Part shown: in pieces, positions 28,903 through 37,490 of the stretch | How the letters are laid out: each line of letters opens with the position of its first letter | Position numbering within the stretch: the stretch's first letter is position 1 | Assembly: GCA_029882975.1 (NCBI GenBank) | Contig: JAOUJW010000004.1 | Location: forward strand, 167,161-231,160 | Direction of reading: 5' to 3' | Origin: Gammaproteobacteria bacterium | GTDB taxonomy: Bacteria > Pseudomonadota > Gammaproteobacteria > SZUA-152 | DNA: 64,000 bases | Position numbers and translations under genes: made by a program | The notes under the pieces: generated by a model | The model's input: only the letters and a program-made list of their open reading frames with translations | The model's database searches: none | What the model was told of the DNA's origin: nothing

Positions 28903-31900
28903 TTGCAGCTTTATATGAATAAGGGATTGCAAAAAATCACACCCGATCCGTACCGTGGTAATAATCAGTGGTTTTATAAATTACTATTACTAATCAAGTC
29001 CATCAGGGCCGGTAGTCTTAGAGTACGTTTTTTTGCGACCTCTTTGCTACTGTCTTTGTTTCTATTACCCGTGGTATTTCATACCGAGAAAATGGTGAGT
29101 CAGGCTGTGGCTCGCAGTTCCCAGGTAAATATCAATCTTACCAGTTTTCAAAACATTATTAATAGCCTGGAACGGTCACTCCAAATCACGGAAAGTTCCT
29201 TGTATCACTATACCGTGGTCCTGGAACCCCTCATCTTGCAAGGTCTTACCGAAAATCTCGATGACGCCATGCGGCTATCAAGACAACTATTACAACATCC
29301 TGTCAGCAGTAATAATGAACAATTGGCAGGGTTACTAAAGATTCTGTCCGTGGAATTGTTGACCTTGGAGAAGGAGACCAGGAATCTGGTTCGAGTTCTT
29401 TCGAGAGTGGAAACCCGTTACCCGGCGGCACCCATTCTAATGGAAAGCTTGCAACCGGCCAGCGAGGATTTCATGTCGGCAATCGAATTGGCCATAAGCG
29501 AAGGAGTGGAAGCGGGAGAAGACCCCATACAGAAGAAAGTCTTGCTGTTGTTTCGGGAAATTCGCTATGCCTGGGCACAGCAGATCAGTTCGGTGCGAGT
29601 GTATATCGCCAATCGTTCCGGGATTTTCGGCCAACCGGAAAAGAGCATGGCGGATAACTCTGTGAATCGTAAACTTTACGCTGAACGTGTCTTGGAACTG
29701 CTCAGGTTATTGCAGGACTATGAGAAAAATGGACAGTTGGCATTTCAGCAATCCGTATCATTGTTGCGCATGATACGTTCAGTCAAACAGTATGAAAGAG
29801 ATTTTTTGCGGGCCGCGGATATATATACCTCCGATAATTGGCGTGCTGATGTCCCCATTTTACGTAACCGAATCAGGCCGATTTTTCGCAGTGTTTGGGG
29901 AACCCTTGCCAACGTTGAAAAGGGCATGGATTCCATGTCCACAGGCAACGTCAGCATGCTGGTGAAAGTTTCTAACTCCCTAAGCGATATTTTTTTGCTA
30001 CTAATTTTCTTTGTGGGTTTAATGATATTGCTGGGTTTTCTGCTGATGGAATTTGTGATTCGACGTCCTATTGTAGAGGTCACCAAAGCATTGGAGGCGG
30101 AAGGGCGGGGTGAAACCTATTTGCCGTCCGTATCCAGTTATTCCACCAATGAGACTGATGTTTTGGTTCATGCCTTTCGTAAGATGCGTGAGCAAGTCCG
30201 GTCCAGACAAAAACGTCTTGAGTCCATACTGGATAATGCCGGTGAAGGCATTATCACTCTGGACGCGGATGGCATTATCGAAACCTTCAATGGTGCGGCG
30301 CAACAGTTGTTTGGGTACGGTGCTCGGCAGGCCTTGGGTCAGCATGCAGACAGGATAATTCGCCTGACCGAAACCCATTTGCACGGTGGATTTCTACAGT
30401 TTTGTAAATTTCACTCGCCCTATGGAAACAAACGAATTAACGAGACGGTGTTGTCGGTAAAACACAAGGATGGAAATTCCTTTCCCATGTCTATTAATGT
30501 CAGTGATCTATGGGTGGAAGGTAGACAGTTATTTATAGCGATCGTCGAAGATATCAGCGAACGCATGGCTTTAATGGAAAACCTGCGGACCATGGCTGAA
30601 CACGATTCGTTGACGGGATTGTACAATCGAGAATATTTCATGATTGAACTGGATCGATTGGTGGAAAACATTAAACGCGGTACGCGGAATGACTATGCAT
30701 TACTCTATTTGGATTTGGATAATTTTAAGTTTGTAAACGATACCCTGGGTCATTTGGCGGGTGATCAGTTGCTGGTGGAGGTAACGGGAATGCTTAGTCG
30801 CAGAACCCGAAAGAGTGATATGTTGGCTCGTCTGGGCGGGGACGAGTTTGCATTGTTGATTTATGGTTCCGATAAAGAGCAGGTTATCCATGCGGCGGAA
30901 TCCTACCGACAGTTATTGGCGGACTACAATTTCAAATACGATGGCAAGACCGTAAATATCGGTTGTTCCATCGGTGTGGCCATGTTCGGTCAGGAACTCA
31001 TGGTGCGAGAGGATATACTGGTGCAGGCGGATATCGCCTGCCACATCGCCAAGCGTTCAGGTCGAAATCGTATCCATGTGTATAGATCCGATGATAAAGA
31101 AAACATGGCGGCCATGTCAGAGGACATGGGCTGGGCGGCTAGAATAAAACGGGCCATTGATGAAGACCGTTTTTTAATTGCCTGCCAACCGATCGTCGAT
31201 GCCAATACCAATAAAATCAGCCGCCATGAGGTTTTGCTAAGATTGTTGGGTGATGACGGAAACATTATCCATCCATCCGGTTTTTTGTCCTCTGCGGAAC
31301 GTTTTGGGTTGATGCGTTCCATCGACCGCTGGGTAATACAACATGCTATAGAAACCCTGGGTATACGTTCCAGACGTGATCCCAGTATTTGTTTCTCCAT
31401 TAACCTTTCTGCGAAGTCTTTGGAGGACGCTACTATGTTGCAAGTGATTACGGATGCTTTGCGACTACATGGCGTCAACCCAAAATCCATCACTTTTGAA
31501 ATAACGGAAAATGTGGCAATCGCGAACTTAAATACAGCCGTAGATTTTTTAAATCACTTACGGGAACTGGGTTGCCAAACTGCGCTGGATGATTTTGGAG
31601 TGGGCTATTCCTCTTTTACCTATTTAAAAGATTTACCCGTGGACTTGGTGAAAATTGATGGCTCATTTGTACGTAATATGCAAAAAGATATTTTACAATT
31701 GGCCATGGTACGATCTATGAATGACATTGCTCACGCTTTAGGAAAATCCACAGTGGCCGAATACGTGGATAATAAGGAAAGCTACACTCAGTTGAAAGAA
31801 ATGGGTGTGGATTATCTGCAAGGGTTCTATACAGGCAAGCCCAGTATTATTAATTACCCTAGTATGCGAAAGAATTTTAACAGGAAAGCTGCGTTAATAT

Positions 31901-31908
31901 CGGCTTAA
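28903..31908 (+). CDS. Membrane PAS-GGDEF-EAL cyclic-di-GMP enzyme
   Basis: 1001 residues. A TTG at 28903 has AGGA four bases upstream; an in-frame ATG at 28915 lacks a site. Two membrane helices (about 39-60 and 362-388) enclose a roughly 300-residue, mainly helical periplasmic sensor. A HAMP-like segment and a PAS domain (about 430-555) follow. The GGDEF domain keeps LGGDEF at about 644 and the EAL domain keeps its metal and catalytic residues (E-V-L in place of EAL, NLSAKSLED, EITE, DDFGVGYSSF, KIDGSF, and E in AEYV). Both cyclase and phosphodiesterase activity are therefore possible. It lies 39 bp upstream of fliJ, suggesting a link to motility control. Confidence 0.9.
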   Translation: MQLYMNKGLQKITPDPYRGNNQWFYKLLLLIKSIRAGSLRVRFFATSLLLSLFLLPVVFHTEKMVSQAVARSSQVNINLTSFQNIINSLERSLQITESSLYHYTVVLEPLILQGLTENLDDAMRLSRQLLQHPVSSNNEQLAGLLKILSVELLTLEKETRNLVRVLSRVETRYPAAPILMESLQPASEDFMSAIELAISEGVEAGEDPIQKKVLLLFREIRYAWAQQISSVRVYIANRSGIFGQPEKSMADNSVNRKLYAERVLELLRLLQDYEKNGQLAFQQSVSLLRMIRSVKQYERDFLRAADIYTSDNWRADVPILRNRIRPIFRSVWGTLANVEKGMDSMSTGNVSMLVKVSNSLSDIFLLLIFFVGLMILLGFLLMEFVIRRPIVEVTKALEAEGRGETYLPSVSSYSTNETDVLVHAFRKMREQVRSRQKRLESILDNAGEGIITLDADGIIETFNGAAQQLFGYGARQALGQHADRIIRLTETHLHGGFLQFCKFHSPYGNKRINETVLSVKHKDGNSFPMSINVSDLWVEGRQLFIAIVEDISERMALMENLRTMAEHDSLTGLYNREYFMIELDRLVENIKRGTRNDYALLYLDLDNFKFVNDTLGHLAGDQLLVEVTGMLSRRTRKSDMLARLGGDEFALLIYGSDKEQVIHAAESYRQLLADYNFKYDGKTVNIGCSIGVAMFGQELMVREDILVQADIACHIAKRSGRNRIHVYRSDDKENMAAMSEDMGWAARIKRAIDEDRFLIACQPIVDANTNKISRHEVLLRLLGDDGNIIHPSGFLSSAERFGLMRSIDRWVIQHAIETLGIRSRRDPSICFSINLSAKSLEDATMLQVITDALRLHGVNPKSITFEITENVAIANLNTAVDFLNHLRELGCQTALDDFGVGYSSFTYLKDLPVDLVKIDGSFVRNMQKDILQLAMVRSMNDIAHALGKSTVAEYVDNKESYTQLKEMGVDYLQGFYTGKPSIINYPSMRKNFNRKAALISA

Positions 31909-31947
31909 TTCGTTCGCCACTGTGAGTATTGGATCAGGAAATGTAAT

Positions 31948-32400
31948 ATGAAAAAATCAGTGCGGTTACAACCCATTGTAGAAATGGCGGATACGCGGCA
32001 ACAACGGGCAACTGCAGCATTAGGGCAGGCGCAGTACCATTTACGGCAGCAAGAATCCCGCTTGGAAGAGCTACGACAGTATTATCAAGAATATTTACTA
32101 CGCATGCATAGTGTCGGTAGTGGTGGCAGTGGCGCTGCTATGCTGTTGAGTATCAAAGAATTCACCGAAAAGTTGCACACGGCCATTCAGGCGCAGGAGC
32201 AGCAGGTACGTGATGCAGAGTCCATGTTACAGAACAAAAAATTAAACTGGTTTGAATCGCGGCGCAATAAGAAAACTTTGCTAAAAGTCGTCGATAGCTA
32301 TAGCAAACAAGAACAAAGGAACGAAGCGGTTAAAGAACAGAAAGACAATGACGAAAGAAGTTTGCGTTTTTTTACTCCAAAAAATGATGAAGTCGCTTGA
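31948..32400 (+). CDS. fliJ: Flagellar export protein FliJ
   Basis: 150 residues, nearly all predicted coiled coil and very rich in Gln, Arg and Glu, as expected for FliJ, which links the FliI ATPase to FlhA and helps carry late export chaperones. The ribosome site AGGAAA precedes the ATG. In most Gammaproteobacteria fliJ is directly behind fliI; here it follows a GGDEF-EAL gene and precedes fliK, so fliEFGHI must be elsewhere. Confidence 0.82.
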   Translation: MKKSVRLQPIVEMADTRQQRATAALGQAQYHLRQQESRLEELRQYYQEYLLRMHSVGSGGSGAAMLLSIKEFTEKLHTAIQAQEQQVRDAESMLQNKKLNWFESRRNKKTLLKVVDSYSKQEQRNEAVKEQKDNDERSLRFFTPKNDEVA

Positions 32401-32588
32401 GACTCCCCAGTCGAGATTGTTAAACTTTGTAAAATTTTCCTCGCATCCGACCTATAGATTTCTGTCCATTTTTTCCTAACTGTTAAGGCTTTGTAAATTC
32501 CTGTATTAGTCTTCGTCAATATCCGTACCCCGGCATGCTTGCTGCTATTTCATGCAAAGAAGTTAGTATACAGAGGGAAGCAGTAATC

Positions 32589-34025
32589 ATGGCGGATGTG
32601 ATATTGGCGCAAACGGGTTCCATGGAAGGTATTCCGGCCGCAACTGCGTTGCAACCAAAAACGGCTGGGCAAAGCGAAAACGGTGATAATACAGCGTTTG
32701 GCGCACTTGTGGCCGGCGAAACGGAGGCCTATGAAAAATCCTCGAGTGATATCTCAGATTCACATAACACCAACGAACCGGTGCATGATCCGAATTTGAA
32801 GCCGGCGTTACGCTATCCTGGCGGCAAAGTCTTGCAGTGGTCACCATCAGAACTTGCCGCTTCCCTGTCGAATCAAGCGGGAACGGACGGGGCCGAACCA
32901 AAAGTATCCAATCAAAGTGATCTATCGACGGCCGTTCCCTTAACCGAGAAGACGTCGTACACAATACCCGCATCGATACCCGCTTCTTTACAATCACAGC
33001 ATGGCCTGACAGTGTCCAATCCCAATAGTGGGAGTGAAGTGGCAGGCCCGAGTAAAGGGAGTGCTTCCGGTTTGTTGTTACAGTCTCCGACCGCAGAAAA
33101 ATGGGAAGGTCAAGGTGCAGTGGTTGGTTCAGCAACAGGGAATTTGGCAACAGGGAATTCAGAAGCGGGAAATTCGGCCACGGCAGGTTCAGAGGAATAC
33201 AGATCTTTAAGTTTTGTGGAACGGCAATGGATGCGCGCGGCAGTAATAAGAAACCAAAACAACCCTGGACACCTGCATGCGACAGGAATGGCAGCGGAAG
33301 AAGTTTCAGTTGACGTGCTCACCAAATCAGAACCGCGAATGATATCGACCGGAGTTCAATCAAGTGGTCATACCTACGGTTCATATTTCAATGGAAATCA
33401 AGTAACGGGCGCTGGCCAAATAGTTTCCAGTTTCAATCGTCTGCGACTAGCCCTGGACAAGTTGAATGGTAATCAGGAATATAAAGCATCAGAGCCCACC
33501 GGTTTGGCTTCCTGGGGTTCTGTAAGCCCTCAGGAACCCGGGAGCAACAACATAAAGTCCATGAGTTTAACGATCTCCTCACCCATACAAAGCCACGCAT
33601 GGGCAAATGACTTAGGTGGGCGTCTAACATGGATGGTTGGAAACAATGTACGTCAGGCTGATATCCACCTGAATCCACAAAATATGGGGCCCATGAAAGT
33701 CAGTGTATCAGTGGGGGCAGATCAAACGGTTAATATTCAAATGGTGGTTACCCATGCAAGCACGAAAGAAGCTGTGGATGCGGCTTTGCCACGATTGCGT
33801 GAAATGTTTGAACAGCAAGGTCTAAACCTTGGTAACGTGGATATTACGGATAACCACTCTCACAAAAATTATCAAAAAAGACAAGAGCAACAACCTTACG
33901 GTGAATCATCAAATGACTCCTTATTTGAGTCAGAACATGACAAATCTGTTAAATCGATGGAAGAAGGATTTGGCGGCGATGGCGTTATCTCCCGAGCCAG
34001 CGGTCTTGTAGATTTCTATGTGTGA
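32589..34025 (+). CDS. fliK: Flagellar hook-length control protein FliK
   Basis: 478 residues from the ATG at 32589, with GAGGGAAG upstream; the longer frame from 32535 has no site. The N-terminal 300 residues are low-complexity (Ser, Thr, Gly, Asn, Gln), including a small Gly-Asn-Ser/Thr-Ala repeat near 33131-33185. The C-terminal domain (about 345-435) has the conserved FliK core, with ADIHLNPQNMGPMKVSVSV and LPRLREMFEQQGL. FliK measures hook length and switches FlhB specificity. It precedes the chemosensory insert rather than fliL. Confidence 0.88.
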   Translation: MADVILAQTGSMEGIPAATALQPKTAGQSENGDNTAFGALVAGETEAYEKSSSDISDSHNTNEPVHDPNLKPALRYPGGKVLQWSPSELAASLSNQAGTDGAEPKVSNQSDLSTAVPLTEKTSYTIPASIPASLQSQHGLTVSNPNSGSEVAGPSKGSASGLLLQSPTAEKWEGQGAVVGSATGNLATGNSEAGNSATAGSEEYRSLSFVERQWMRAAVIRNQNNPGHLHATGMAAEEVSVDVLTKSEPRMISTGVQSSGHTYGSYFNGNQVTGAGQIVSSFNRLRLALDKLNGNQEYKASEPTGLASWGSVSPQEPGSNNIKSMSLTISSPIQSHAWANDLGGRLTWMVGNNVRQADIHLNPQNMGPMKVSVSVGADQTVNIQMVVTHASTKEAVDAALPRLREMFEQQGLNLGNVDITDNHSHKNYQKRQEQQPYGESSNDSLFESEHDKSVKSMEEGFGGDGVISRASGLVDFYV

Positions 34026-34042
34026 ACCTTATTTCACATTGC

Positions 34043-34069
34043 TAAAGACCAAATATAAAGGGACGATAT
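34043..34069 (+). promoter_or_regulatory. Sigma-28 (FliA)-type promoter before the STAS-CheY-CheA module
   Basis: TAAA (34043-34046), 15 bp, then GACGATAT (34062-34069) compares with TAAA-N15-GCCGATAA: full -35 core and 6 of 8 at -10. It lies about 65 bp upstream of the STAS start codon. FliA dependence is inferred. Confidence 0.55.
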
Positions 34070-34133
34070 TCACTTTGCGACCGACTCTTCAATTTTTAAA
34101 TTCAGAACCGGGTTGATTAGAGGAACAGGAAAA

Positions 34134-34436
34134 ATGACAAACAATACATCTTCGGAAGGCGTGAATACGGGCTACCGAATCTGTTGGGGAAGTTCATTGG
34201 ATATTGCCTATTCCGCAATCCTGAAAGATGAGTTGCTGAAAGCACTGGAAAGTAAGCAAGACTGCTATATAGATGCGGCCAATGTCTCTCGTGTGGATAC
34301 GGCATCGCTGCAGGTACTGGCAGCTTTTGTTCGAGACTTGGAGACACAGGGATCGAAGCTTGTATGGCAAGGTGACTCCGAAGTAATTCGGCAGGGAGCC
34401 GGTTTGCTGGGATTGGAACAAATTTTAAGATTGTAA
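34134..34436 (+). CDS. STAS-domain protein of the first chemosensory module
   Basis: 100 residues from the ATG at 34134 (GAGGAA upstream; the frame is open from 34113). A single STAS domain with DAANVSRVDTASLQVLAAFV, where Ser in DTASLQ occupies the position phosphorylated in anti-sigma antagonists. STAS proteins act as protein-interaction switches. Heading a che cluster, this one may bind CheA or the receptor or be a phosphorylation target. It is 29 bp before cheY. Confidence 0.8.
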   Translation: MTNNTSSEGVNTGYRICWGSSLDIAYSAILKDELLKALESKQDCYIDAANVSRVDTASLQVLAAFVRDLETQGSKLVWQGDSEVIRQGAGLLGLEQILRL

Positions 34437-34465
34437 ACTAAACAGTCGGATTAGGAGACAAAACT

Positions 34466-34828
34466 ATGGCGCACATTTTGGCAGTGGATGATTCGGCGTC
34501 GATGCGGCAGATGGTGAGTTTTACGTTAAAAGGCGCAGGCCATACCGTGACTGAAGCATCGGATGGCGAGGAAGCGTTGGGCTTGGCTAAGTCAAACAAA
34601 TACGATCTGGTGTTGTCAGATGTCAATATGCCAAAAATGGATGGGATTTCCTTAACTAGAGAATTACGCAACCTGCCAAATTTTAAATACACCCCGATTT
34701 TAATGTTAACGACCGAGTCAGGTACTGATAAAAAGCAAGACGGGAAGTCAGCGGGTGCCACCGGCTGGATTGTAAAACCATTTAATCCGGATCAGTTGTT
34801 GGCCACTGTAAGCAAGGTACTAGGATAA
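34466..34828 (+). CDS. cheY: CheY-type response regulator, first module
   Basis: 120-residue single receiver domain. Acidic pocket Asp8/Asp9, phospho-acceptor Asp52 (SDVNMPKMDG), switch Thr82/83 and Lys104 (KPFNPDQ) are all present. It lies 4 bp before cheA and is presumably phosphorylated by it. It is distinct from the second CheY at 55422, which is of the flagellar type. No CheZ is in this module, so decay of the phosphate must be spontaneous or by another phosphatase. It may not act on the motor at all. Confidence 0.9.
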   Translation: MAHILAVDDSASMRQMVSFTLKGAGHTVTEASDGEEALGLAKSNKYDLVLSDVNMPKMDGISLTRELRNLPNFKYTPILMLTTESGTDKKQDGKSAGATGWIVKPFNPDQLLATVSKVLG

Positions 34829-34832
34829 CACA

Positions 34833-36926
34833 ATGACCATAGATATGGAGCAGTTTAAGGCAACGTACATTGAGGAGAGTCTTGAAGGACTCGATGTTAT
34901 GGAGTCCACGCTTCTGAACCTGTCTCCGGGAGACACGGACGACGACGCGATTAATTTGATATTTAGAGCTGCCCATTCCATAAAAGGAGGCGGTGGTACA
35001 TTTGGTTTTAATGAAGTATCCAATTTTACACATGTAGTGGAAACGCTATTGGATGAAATCCGCTGCGGTGATAGAGAAATTACCCAAGAAGCCATATTTT
35101 TGTTCCTACAGTCGGTGGATTGTATTCGTGAAATGTTAGCGGCATCCCAATCTGGAGAACCCTTGGATGAAGAGGGTATTGAAGAGCTGCGTTTGAATTT
35201 ACAGGCAATGCTGGATACCAAACCAGGGGTTGCTGCGGATAATATAGATAATGGCGTTTCCGGAGAGAGCAACGCCGGTAATAGCGAAAGCGGAAACACT
35301 TGGAATATAAAATTTAAGCCACATCCGGATATGTTGAGTACCGGTAACGATGTCGTACGTATGTTCCGTGAGTTGAATGAATTGGGGGAAATGCGTGTAG
35401 ATGTAAATCTGGAACGACTACCGGTTTTATCGAATGTGCAACCGGACGAGAGCTATCTTGAATGGAACGTCCACCTGGAAGCCGAGTGTGAATTAAAAGA
35501 TATACAGGACGTATTTTTGTGGGTGGAAGACGAGTGTGATCTTGAAATTACATCCGAGAATTCTACTGTCGAAGCTCCTGTCGTAGCAAACGTTCGGGAT
35601 GATCACGTTAGCACGGATTCGGAATTCGAGCCGCCGACACAAGTTCCTGTGACAGATGCGAGTAAACCGGTTGAGGCAAATAAAGCGAAAGCAAAAGTCT
35701 CTACCAGCAAGGAAAGCTCATCGATTCGGGTGGATATCGAAAAAATCGATGCCCTGATCAATATGGTGGGCGAGTTGGTTATAACCCAGTCAATGTTGAC
35801 ACAGTTAGGCGAAGACTTCGAAATGGATCGACTGGAGAAAATGCTGGACGGTATTTCGCAGTTGGAACGCAATACCAGAGAGTTACAAGAGAGTGTCATG
35901 CGCATCCGTATGATACCCATCAGTTTTGCATTCAATCGGTTTCCGCGGATGATACACGATATGTGTAATAAGTTTGGCAAAAAAGTGGAGCTCAAACTTT
36001 CCGGTGAAGCCACTGAGTTGGACAAAACTGTTATGGAGAAAATAGGTGATCCATTGGTGCATCTGGTACGCAATGCCATGGATCATGGTATTGAAATGCC
36101 GGAAGTTCGTAAAGCTAACGGAAAATCTGAAACCGGGACATTACATCTAAATGCATTTCATCAAGGTGGAAACATCGTTATAGAAATTAAGGACGACGGT
36201 GCCGGACTAAATAGAAGCCGGATAATGAGCAAAGCGGTGGAAAGGGGATTGGTGGAGCCGGGGGTAGAACTGTCGGATGCACGAATCTACGATCTGTTGT
36301 TTTTGCCCGGGTTTTCCACAGCAGAGAAAATCACCGATGTGTCCGGTCGCGGCGTGGGTATGGATGTCGTGCGAAAAAACATTCAGGCTCTAGGCGGCTC
36401 TGTTGAAGTGAATTCAGAAGACGGTAAAGGGACAACCTTTACGGTTCGACTACCGCTGACGCTGGCTATTTTGGACGGCCAGTTGGTTCGGGTGGGAGAG
36501 CACATATACATCATACCCTTAGTTTCCATTATTGAGTCTTTACAGGTGCGGCGGGAGTACGTCAATGCCATCGCGGGTAAAGCGGAGTTGTACCAGTTAC
36601 GTGACGAATACATTCCTATCGTGCGCTTGTACCGGGCATTTGATGTAGAGCCGTCTTCAAATGAACTGGTCAATGGTTTGCTGGTTGTTGTAGAAGGCGA
36701 TGGTCAAAAGGCGGGAATTCTAGTCGATGACTTATTGGCTCAGCAGCAGGTTGTCATTAAGAGCCTGGAAACCAATTTTAAACGCGTAGAAGGTTTGTCC
36801 GGGGCGACAATTTTGGGTGACGGAAAAGTCGCTTTGATTGTTGATGTGGCGGGAATTATACGATTGTCCAACTCAGCTCATCCGGAGTATTCGTACCGGT
36901 GCGCGGGTAAGGAAATAGCCGCTTAA
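34833..36926 (+). CDS. cheA: Chemotaxis histidine kinase CheA, first module
   Basis: 697 residues in the classical P1-P5 order: Hpt domain with His48 (AAHSIKGGGGTFGF), a folded P2-like domain (about 155-250), P3 dimerisation (about 290-350), P4 ATPase with N-box VRNAMDHGIE, DDGAGL and GRGVGMDVV, and P5 CheW-like domain (about 555-690). All catalytic residues are intact. It phosphorylates the partner CheY and CheB under control of the receptor. It differs from the second CheA, which lacks a folded P2. It sits between cheY and cheW with short gaps. Confidence 0.95.
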   Translation: MTIDMEQFKATYIEESLEGLDVMESTLLNLSPGDTDDDAINLIFRAAHSIKGGGGTFGFNEVSNFTHVVETLLDEIRCGDREITQEAIFLFLQSVDCIREMLAASQSGEPLDEEGIEELRLNLQAMLDTKPGVAADNIDNGVSGESNAGNSESGNTWNIKFKPHPDMLSTGNDVVRMFRELNELGEMRVDVNLERLPVLSNVQPDESYLEWNVHLEAECELKDIQDVFLWVEDECDLEITSENSTVEAPVVANVRDDHVSTDSEFEPPTQVPVTDASKPVEANKAKAKVSTSKESSSIRVDIEKIDALINMVGELVITQSMLTQLGEDFEMDRLEKMLDGISQLERNTRELQESVMRIRMIPISFAFNRFPRMIHDMCNKFGKKVELKLSGEATELDKTVMEKIGDPLVHLVRNAMDHGIEMPEVRKANGKSETGTLHLNAFHQGGNIVIEIKDDGAGLNRSRIMSKAVERGLVEPGVELSDARIYDLLFLPGFSTAEKITDVSGRGVGMDVVRKNIQALGGSVEVNSEDGKGTTFTVRLPLTLAILDGQLVRVGEHIYIIPLVSIIESLQVRREYVNAIAGKAELYQLRDEYIPIVRLYRAFDVEPSSNELVNGLLVVVEGDGQKAGILVDDLLAQQQVVIKSLETNFKRVEGLSGATILGDGKVALIVDVAGIIRLSNSAHPEYSYRCAGKEIAA

Positions 36927-36936
36927 GGAGGCATTT

Positions 36937-37464
36937 GTGGAAGCAGTTCAAAAACTCACCAATCTTCAAATCGGAAACGGTGCCGAAGAGGGCGATCAAT
37001 TACTTACCTTTATTCTTGCCGGGGAAGAGTATGGTGTTGACATACTTAGAGTGCAGGAGATTAAAGGATGGGACTCCGTCACTCCAATACCCAACACACC
37101 GGCCCATATCCGCGGTGTAATCAATTTGCGTGGCACCATTGTTCCAATTGTGGATCTGCGTCTTAGATTCGGGTTGCCGGCGATACCCTACGGTCCTACA
37201 ACTGTTGTGATTGTACTTAAGGTCCAGTGTGTTGACAAAAGTCGGGTAATGGGAATTGTTGTGGATGCTGTATCTGATGTTTACAACATAGACGAAAACA
37301 CTATGAAAGCACCGCCCAATTTTGGCGGGGCAATCTCGATAGAGTTTCTTAAGGGATTGGTGAGTGTGGACGAGAAAATGGTGATAGTACTTAATATCGA
37401 TCACATGCTTAACGCGGATGACATGGCCATGCTAGCCAAGGCTTCTGATGCGAAGTCTGAGTGA
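36937..37464 (+). CDS. cheW: Chemotaxis coupling protein CheW, first module
   Basis: 175 residues from a GTG start, with AAGGAGG six bases upstream. A single CheW domain: FILAGEEYGVDILRVQEIKGWDSVTPIPNTPAHIRGVINLRGTIVPIVDLR is the classical receptor/CheA-binding face. It couples the downstream chemoreceptor to the CheA encoded just upstream. Confidence 0.95.
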   Translation: MEAVQKLTNLQIGNGAEEGDQLLTFILAGEEYGVDILRVQEIKGWDSVTPIPNTPAHIRGVINLRGTIVPIVDLRLRFGLPAIPYGPTTVVIVLKVQCVDKSRVMGIVVDAVSDVYNIDENTMKAPPNFGGAISIEFLKGLVSVDEKMVIVLNIDHMLNADDMAMLAKASDAKSE

Positions 37465-37490
37465 GTTAACTTAGGGAGTTAAAAAGTATT

